Below, one piece after another: positions 1-3,897 of a stretch of DNA of 6,426 nucleotides (within the stretch, counting starts at the first letter, position 1; each line of letters starts with the position of its first letter). The notes under the pieces were generated by a model. It worked only from the letters and a program-made list of their open reading frames with translations. It did no database searches and was not told where the DNA came from. The DNA comes from an uncultured Gemmatimonadota bacterium (GTDB lineage: Bacteria > Gemmatimonadota > Gemmatimonadetes > Gemmatimonadales > Gemmatimonadaceae): the NCBI GenBank assembly GCA_946887155.1, contig CAMPKM010000179.1, forward strand, positions 1-6,426, in the 5' to 3' direction. Position numbers and translations under genes: made by a program.

Positions 1-195
1 GCGCCGATGGCGCGGGCGGTGATCGGCGGGCTGAACACGTCGACGTTGCTGACGCTGGTGGTCGTTCCCGTCGCGTACACGTACCTCGACGGCCTCGGGG
101 GCCGGGTTCGCCGCCGGTTCGTCAGCGATGACCGGGTGCGGGAGATCGACGTGGAGCGCCGGCAGGCCGGGCTGCAGCTCGGGGAAGGGGATTAG
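1..195 (+). CDS. RND efflux permease, C-terminal end (partial)
   Basis: This is the last 64 codons of a gene that begins upstream of the window, read in frame 1 to the TAG at 193-195. The visible peptide opens with [11 protein letters not shown], continues with a hydrophobic stretch [17 protein letters not shown], and ends in a basic then acidic tail (RVRRRF, then EIDVERRQ, ending LQLGEGD). This is the pattern of the final transmembrane helix and cytoplasmic tail of AcrB/CusA-type RND permeases. These are inner-membrane proton antiporters that drive export through a periplasmic adaptor and an outer-membrane channel. The substrate cannot be read from this piece: the 'VVPV.YT.LD' ending fits the hydrophobe/drug type at least as well as the heavy-metal type. 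No outer-membrane factor gene follows it; a 334-bp gap comes next. Confidence 0.85.
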   Translation, partial: APMARAVIGGLNTSTLLTLVVVPVAYTYLDGLGGRVRRRFVSDDRVREIDVERRQAGLQLGEGD

Positions 196-386
196 GAGTC
201 TACCGTCACGGGTCATTCCAACCGCGGGCCTGCCGGCACCCTGGAAAGGACCTGAATCTCAAGAGCCCCGAGCGGCCAGCGCCCGGTTCAACACGCGTCG
301 AACAGATCTATGGCAGCGGCACGATCCGGAAAGCGCACGACCCGGCTCTTCTGAAAGTCGCACCTGGCTGGTATGGGCAAGCAGCG

Positions 387-401
387 TGATTGTCGCAATC
401 A
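387..401. repeat. Short inverted repeat TGATTG-tcg-CAATCA
   Basis: The arms are a perfect 6-bp match separated by three bases. The dyad lies about 60 bp upstream of the candidate -35 box of the oxidase gene, so it could be a regulator-binding site or an RNA hairpin in a read-through transcript. Arms of this length also arise by chance in a window of this size, so the role is unproven. Confidence 0.25.
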
Positions 402-459
402 ACAAGCGATGCCCGTCGCACGCCCGGCCACCTACTTCGACGGTGGTGCTGCCTCATGG

Positions 460-487
460 TTGACGCGGGGATACAAAGCCCGAGATT
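460..487 (+). promoter_or_regulatory. Possible sigma-70-type promoter of the multicopper oxidase gene
   Basis: TTGACG at 460-465 matches five of six bases of the -35 consensus. With a 16-bp spacer, GAGATT at 482-487 is a poor -10 hexamer (three of six). The predicted start of transcription would leave a leader of roughly 35 nt before the ATG at 530. The -35 box is good and the -10 weak, which might mean a regulated promoter, but the call rests on only two short words. Confidence 0.35.
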
Positions 488-519
488 TCGGTACCGTTCG
501 CGAGTGCCCGAGCCAACCC

Positions 520-523
520 GGAG
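520..523 (+). promoter_or_regulatory. Ribosome binding site GGAG for the multicopper oxidase
   Basis: GGAG lies six bases before the ATG at 530, ideal spacing. The second in-frame ATG at 536 would be 12 bases away, so the 530 start is preferred. An in-frame TGA at 461-463 closes the frame upstream, and no other start codon lies between. Confidence 0.6.
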
Positions 524-529
524 TGCCGC

Positions 530-2395
530 ATGTCCATGACTGGATGTCTGGTTCGCGCGTCCATCGCGCTCGTGTTTCCTTGCGTCAGTTCGGTCACGGT
601 GGCTCAATCTACCGGCGCATCCCCGGTCGCCACGATCGTGACGCACGACAACGACCACACTTCGGGACGTCTCGTGGATGGCGTGCTGACCTTGTCACTG
701 CGCGCCGGCGTCGGACGCTGGTTTCCCGAAGGGGAGACCGGTGGTGCGCGGGAGATTCAGGCGTTAGGCGAAGAAGGGCAGCCACTGGTGGTCCCGTCGC
801 CGTTCATGAGAGTGCGCGTCGGCACGCCGGTACGGGTTACCATTCGCAACACACTGACCGTACCGCTCCGCGTTCACGGTTTGTGCAACCGGCCGGGCAC
901 GTGTGAGCCGCTGGGCATTGCGCCTGGCGACACGGGACGTGCGCAATTCACCGTAACTTCCGCCGGGACGTACCACTACTGGGCGAGCACAAGCGACCGA
1001 CCGTTGGCGCTCCGCGATGGCGCCGATAGCCAACTCGGTGGTGTGATCGTCGCCGACACTGGCGCGGCGGACTCACGAGAACGGGTTTTCCTGATTGGGA
1101 TGCTGCGTAAGGAGCCCGGAAATGTCGGCTCCGAAATCGCGGTGTTGAATGGCCGCTCATGGCCGCATAACGACCGGCTGCGTCACACCGTCGGGGACAC
1201 GGTGCGGTGGCGCGTTGTCAACCTGAGTCCGGCACCGCATGCGATGCACCTGCATGGGTTCTACTTCAATGTCGAATCGACAGGCGACGGCATGACCGAC
1301 ACGCCGCGAACTCCCGGGAACGCGCCGCCACCGGTCGTGACGCAACGCGTTGTTCCGGGCGGCACGTTTGCCTTGTCGTGGGTGCCGGAGCGGGCGGGCA
1401 ACTGGCTGTTTCATTGTCACATGCTCGTACACATGCACCCGGACGCAACGGCCGGTGCATCTCCGGCGCATCACGAGCCCGATCGGTCGGCGGCCGGCAT
1501 GGCCGGCCTGGTCATGGGAGTGGAGGTGACGGGCAAGGCCCGAATACCCTCGGCGCCTGACGATAAGCGACGCCGATTCCTGCTCACGATCAATCCGGAT
1601 ACGCGGCTGGGTGCTTCGCCGAGTTACAAGGTGGACGTAACGGAAGGCGGAGTCGCCGCTCCACGTGTGAATCAACGAGCGGCGCCGGGACCGATTCTGG
1701 TCGTAACGCGCGGAGAACCGGTTGCCGTGGAAATCCGGAACCAGCTGGCCGAGCCTACCGCCATTCACTGGCACGGCATCGAGCTGGAGAGCTATGACGA
1801 TGGCGTACCGGACTTCGGAGGCTCGTCAGGCAGCGTGACCCCGGCGGTGTCGCCGCAGGGTTCCTTCACCGCCAGGTTTACGCCGCCGCGGGCGGGCACG
1901 TTCATGTACCACACTCACTGGCATAACCCAAACCAGTTGTCGGGTGGCATCTACGGGCCACTCATCGTGCTCGAACCGGGCCAGCGCTACGATCCGGAGT
2001 CGGATCACATCATCATCGTCGGCCTCGAGGGACCATATCGGCACATACCTGACGAACCATACGCCATCAACGGTGAATCCACTCCCCAACCACTTGAACT
2101 GAAGGCCGGCATTTCACATCGATTGCGCCTGATCAACATCACAGGGGACGGCGTCAGCCTTACGGTACAATTGCTGGCGGTCCATGATCCGATCCGGTGG
2201 ACACCGTTGGCCAAGGATGGCTGGGAAACACCGCCGGCACGGCGCGTCGTGCGTCCATCGCGACAGCAGATTGCGGTCGGGGAGACATACGACTTCGAGA
2301 TTGCGCCCATGACGCCGCGGGCCGACGGACTCTGGCTGGAATTGCGGCGAGGAAGCGGCGAAATGCTGATCCAGTGGCCCGTACGGATTCGATAG
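530..2395 (+). CDS. Exported four-cupredoxin-domain multicopper oxidase
   Basis: The 621-residue product starts with a Sec-type signal peptide (about residues 1-26, ending VTVAQ), so it should act outside the inner membrane, oxidising a substrate and reducing O2 to water. Domain 1 (about 88-176) is cupredoxin-like but degenerate: RVHG (114-117) replaces HWHG, and YHYWA (148-152) replaces the HxH motif. Domain 2 (about 182-335) carries H237, H240 and H242 in PHAMHLHG and HCHMLVH at 295-301, giving T1 ligands H237, C296 and H301. Domain 3 (about 350-484) carries HWHG (413-416) and HTHWH (461-465). Domain 4 (about 490-621) has no copper motifs. All eight histidines of the trinuclear cluster are present (240, 242, 295, 297, 413, 415, 461, 463). 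The usual axial T1 position five residues after H301 is Ala306, not Met. Substrate is unknown; copper, iron, manganese or phenols are all possible. Confidence 0.92.
   Translation: MSMTGCLVRASIALVFPCVSSVTVAQSTGASPVATIVTHDNDHTSGRLVDGVLTLSLRAGVGRWFPEGETGGAREIQALGEEGQPLVVPSPFMRVRVGTPVRVTIRNTLTVPLRVHGLCNRPGTCEPLGIAPGDTGRAQFTVTSAGTYHYWASTSDRPLALRDGADSQLGGVIVADTGAADSRERVFLIGMLRKEPGNVGSEIAVLNGRSWPHNDRLRHTVGDTVRWRVVNLSPAPHAMHLHGFYFNVESTGDGMTDTPRTPGNAPPPVVTQRVVPGGTFALSWVPERAGNWLFHCHMLVHMHPDATAGASPAHHEPDRSAAGMAGLVMGVEVTGKARIPSAPDDKRRRFLLTINPDTRLGASPSYKVDVTEGGVAAPRVNQRAAPGPILVVTRGEPVAVEIRNQLAEPTAIHWHGIELESYDDGVPDFGGSSGSVTPAVSPQGSFTARFTPPRAGTFMYHTHWHNPNQLSGGIYGPLIVLEPGQRYDPESDHIIIVGLEGPYRHIPDEPYAINGESTPQPLELKAGISHRLRLINITGDGVSLTVQLLAVHDPIRWTPLAKDGWETPPARRVVRPSRQQIAVGETYDFEIAPMTPRADGLWLELRRGSGEMLIQWPVRIR
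761..769 (+). repeat. GCGTTAGGC iterated word, copy 1
   Basis: An exact 9-mer inside the multicopper oxidase gene, read in frame as Ala-Leu-Gly (residues 78-80). It contains the only in-frame TTA codon of that gene. Confidence 0.7.
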
Positions 2396-2569
2396 AAGCT
2401 TCTATTCCACGAGAGCACAGTCCCACACTTCGCAAAACAAGGCTGCTTCGCCAGTCCTTTCCAACAGGAACTGGCCCCCAGTTTCATGTCACCGGCAGTC
2501 CCGCCGGCGAGCTGAGACGAATCGTGACGACCATTCGGTTGCAGTCGCGGGTTTGACTGAAAGCGAGCG
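2396..2569. other. Intergenic gap with weak hairpins
   Basis: The 174 bp between the oxidase and the peptidase-like gene are non-coding. Three possible stem-loops are visible. At 2439-2459 a 7-bp stem has one bulged T and is followed by TCC after a short T run. At 2467-2485 an 8-bp stem with one G-U pair has a 3-base loop. At 2492-2507 there is a 5-bp GC stem. None has a proper U tract. I see no convincing promoter for the downstream gene, so partial read-through from the oxidase gene is possible. Confidence 0.5.
2439..2460 (+). terminator. Weak candidate terminator after the multicopper oxidase
   Basis: AAGG-CTG pairs with CAG-(T)-CCTT around the loop CTTCGC, with the T at 2455 bulged. Only three T's (2458-2460) follow or overlap the stem. 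It is the best-placed hairpin, about 45 bp after the stop codon, but the lack of a U tract makes intrinsic termination doubtful. Confidence 0.25.
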
Positions 2570-3721
2570 ATGATGATCGAATTGACGCAGAAGGGAATCG
2601 TTCACGCGTGCTGTATCCTGGCGTTCTCGGCAAGCCCTATCGCGGCGCAGGCGTGCGAACGCCTGCAGACGAGTGAGTCGCGTGAGTTGATCGACGTGCT
2701 CGAGCGAGCGAGTGCAGTCTCACCAGTCTGGGATGACTACTCGCTGGCAAATCATCCCGTGGTCCTGATCGCCCAATCACGCGATACGACGCAGCCATCG
2801 TGCTCGGCGATCTGGCGGAGTGGCAAGCCATCGCAACTCGTTCCGGCGACCCGCGGGATGAGGATGTCCACGCCGCTGTATGCCCTCTGGAACATCGATT
2901 CGATCGGCCCGAGGGCGGACGAGGGTAACAAGGGCATCGCTGGTGCGCTGCGCCGCGCTCCCCGGGAAGTCGAGGAGGCGTTAGGCAGCGCCGGCGAGAC
3001 GCGGGCCGTGATTCTTCCGTCGCCCTTGTACCTCGACTCCATTGGCAATCTGGGGCGGGCGCTGAAAGCGATGCAGGTAAAGATCGTACCGATGCTCGGC
3101 CAACTCGCCGTACATGAGAGTTTCCATCTGCACTCCCAGATGCCGTCGTGGCTGGATCAGGAGCAGCGGTATCGATGGCCCGCGTGGGACCGGCAACCCG
3201 ACCGGAAGGCGCTCGTTGCGCAGTGTTATGGCCCGCCCGGACCCGTCGCAGCGAAGCTCCAGCAGGAACGCGATGCGCTGCAGCGTGCCTGGCGCGCGAT
3301 GTGGAACGCACCTGACGCGCAGTCGAGGTCGACGGCCATCAGCGCGGCGCAGGAGTTCGTGGAGGCGCGGCTCGCGCGATACCTGATGGTCGATTCCGTG
3401 CGCATACCATCGCCGCCCCACGAGGCCGTCGGTTGCCGGCGCGCCGAAAACATCATGGAACTGGAAGAAGGCGCCGCGCAGTGGATCGGATACTCCACCC
3501 TCGTGCGTGCCGGAATCATGACCCGCGAAGAAGTTGGAGTCGCGGCGGGTGAGGCCTTCTATGACCTGGGGATGCTGCAGCTGTGGGTGCTGGAATACCT
3601 GATCGGCGCCGAGGGAGTTCGAGGCATTACGCAGTCGATTGCGCGCTCTGCATCTCCGGACAGTCCAGACGCAGCGATCTTCGCCCACTTTTTTCGCGCC
3701 GTAATGGAGCGACGACGATAA
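2570..3721 (+). CDS. Exported HExxH protein, putative gluzincin-like metallopeptidase
   Basis: This 383-residue protein is not one I recognise by name. Residues 1-27 form a Sec signal peptide (a Lys at 8, a hydrophobic run from about 9, end PIAAQA), so it is periplasmic or secreted. The central feature is LAVHESFHLHS, an HExxH zinc-protease signature with H182, E183 and H186. About 110 residues later ELEEGAAQWIGY (297-308) offers a Glu (E299 or E300) as third zinc ligand, the arrangement used by gluzincins. The mature part has four cysteines (29, 78, 219, 289), which could form two disulfides. The C-terminal part (about 303-381) is helical and hydrophobic in places. The ATG at 2570 is the first start after an in-frame TGA at 2558-2560; ATG at 2573 is an equal alternative, and the ribosome site (GAAAG at 2559-2563) is weak. 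The protease assignment rests on the motif only; substrate and fold are unknown. Confidence 0.85.
   Translation: MMIELTQKGIVHACCILAFSASPIAAQACERLQTSESRELIDVLERASAVSPVWDDYSLANHPVVLIAQSRDTTQPSCSAIWRSGKPSQLVPATRGMRMSTPLYALWNIDSIGPRADEGNKGIAGALRRAPREVEEALGSAGETRAVILPSPLYLDSIGNLGRALKAMQVKIVPMLGQLAVHESFHLHSQMPSWLDQEQRYRWPAWDRQPDRKALVAQCYGPPGPVAAKLQQERDALQRAWRAMWNAPDAQSRSTAISAAQEFVEARLARYLMVDSVRIPSPPHEAVGCRRAENIMELEEGAAQWIGYSTLVRAGIMTREEVGVAAGEAFYDLGMLQLWVLEYLIGAEGVRGITQSIARSASPDSPDAAIFAHFFRAVMERRR
2978..2986 (+). repeat. GCGTTAGGC iterated word, copy 2
   Basis: An exact 9-mer inside the peptidase-like gene, in frame as Ala-Leu-Gly (residues 137-139). It contains the only in-frame TTA codon of that gene. 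Confidence 0.7.
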
Positions 3722-3724
3722 GCA

Positions 3725-3766
3725 GCGGTGGGCCGCCGCAGCCGGGTGAAGCGCGTTCGACGCTTC
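3725..3766 (+). terminator. Tandem hairpins, possible terminator of the peptidase-like gene
   Basis: The first stem, 3725-3739, pairs GCGGTG with CGCCGC (one G-U) around a 3-base loop. The second, 3748-3766, pairs GAAGCG with CGCTTC perfectly around CGTTCGA. They begin four bases after the TAA that ends the upstream gene and precede the kinase promoter, a good location for termination. There is no T run after either stem, so they may only protect the 3' end or act with Rho. Confidence 0.35.
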
Positions 3767-3792
3767 GAGGAGGGGGCATCATCCAAGCGACC

Positions 3793-3809
3793 TTGGCACG
3801 GAATTGGCT
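3793..3809 (+). promoter_or_regulatory. Candidate sigma-54 (-24/-12) promoter for the kinase gene
   Basis: The sequence TTGGCACGGAATTGGCT matches the RpoN consensus YTGGCACGrNNNTTGCW at every defined position except the second T of the -12 element, which is G. The essential GG (3795-3796) and GC (3807-3808) are separated by exactly 10 bp. Transcription would start near 3820 and leave a leader of about 78 nt before the ATG at 3898. If real, expression of the kinase needs an activator ATPase of the NtrC type bound further upstream; I did not identify its site. Confidence 0.5.
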
Positions 3810-3897
3810 CATGCAAATCTGACGCTGGCTTGCACCCGGGCCCGGCCGTACCTTCGGTCCGAACGCCAGCCTGCTCGATTCTGCTGTTCGACCACGC

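Larger units (their letters stand above)
196..529. other. Intergenic region between RND permease and multicopper oxidase
   Basis: These 334 bp contain no convincing gene. Several reading frames are open on both strands, but they give low-complexity Arg/Pro-rich peptides typical of GC-rich shadow frames. There is no clear U-tailed terminator after the permease. The recognisable elements are a 15-bp dyad at 387-401 and a possible promoter at 460-487, listed separately. Confidence 0.6.
3722..3897. other. Intergenic region upstream of the kinase gene
   Basis: This 176-bp stretch holds two adjacent hairpins just after the peptidase-like gene, then a sigma-54-like promoter and a roughly 78-nt leader before the kinase ATG. 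The leader contains the 10-bp palindrome CCGGGCCCGG at 3836-3845. No gene is supported here. Confidence 0.6.

Noticed and set aside
252..386. Open frame starting CTG after AAAGGA in the first intergenic region, about 44 codons ending in TGA
   Set aside because: The start codon would be CTG, the peptide resembles nothing I know, and such a length is common by chance in GC-rich DNA.
373..906. 177-codon + strand open frame overlapping the oxidase start in another frame
   Set aside because: It overlaps the signal peptide and domain 1 of the oxidase, has no ribosome site, and its product becomes Arg-rich and featureless.
1157..1774. 205-codon - strand open frame inside the multicopper oxidase gene
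   Set aside because: It is antisense to conserved copper-binding motifs and yields a His/Arg-rich peptide without domains.
2392..2405. Perfect 14-bp palindrome ATAGAAGCTTCTAT overlapping the stop codon of the oxidase gene
   Set aside because: It has no loop, so it is a poor RNA hairpin. About 0.4 perfect 14-bp palindromes are expected by chance in a window of this length. It could still be a protein site, but nothing else supports that.
2467..2507. Two adjacent stem-loops (8-bp and 5-bp stems) between oxidase and peptidase-like genes, considered as a riboswitch or small RNA
   Set aside because: No conserved aptamer core, promoter or U-tract terminator is visible; simple GC-rich stems are frequent here.
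3836..3845. CCGGGCCCGG palindrome in the kinase leader
   Set aside because: Short GC-only palindromes are expected at this base composition and nothing links it to a function.
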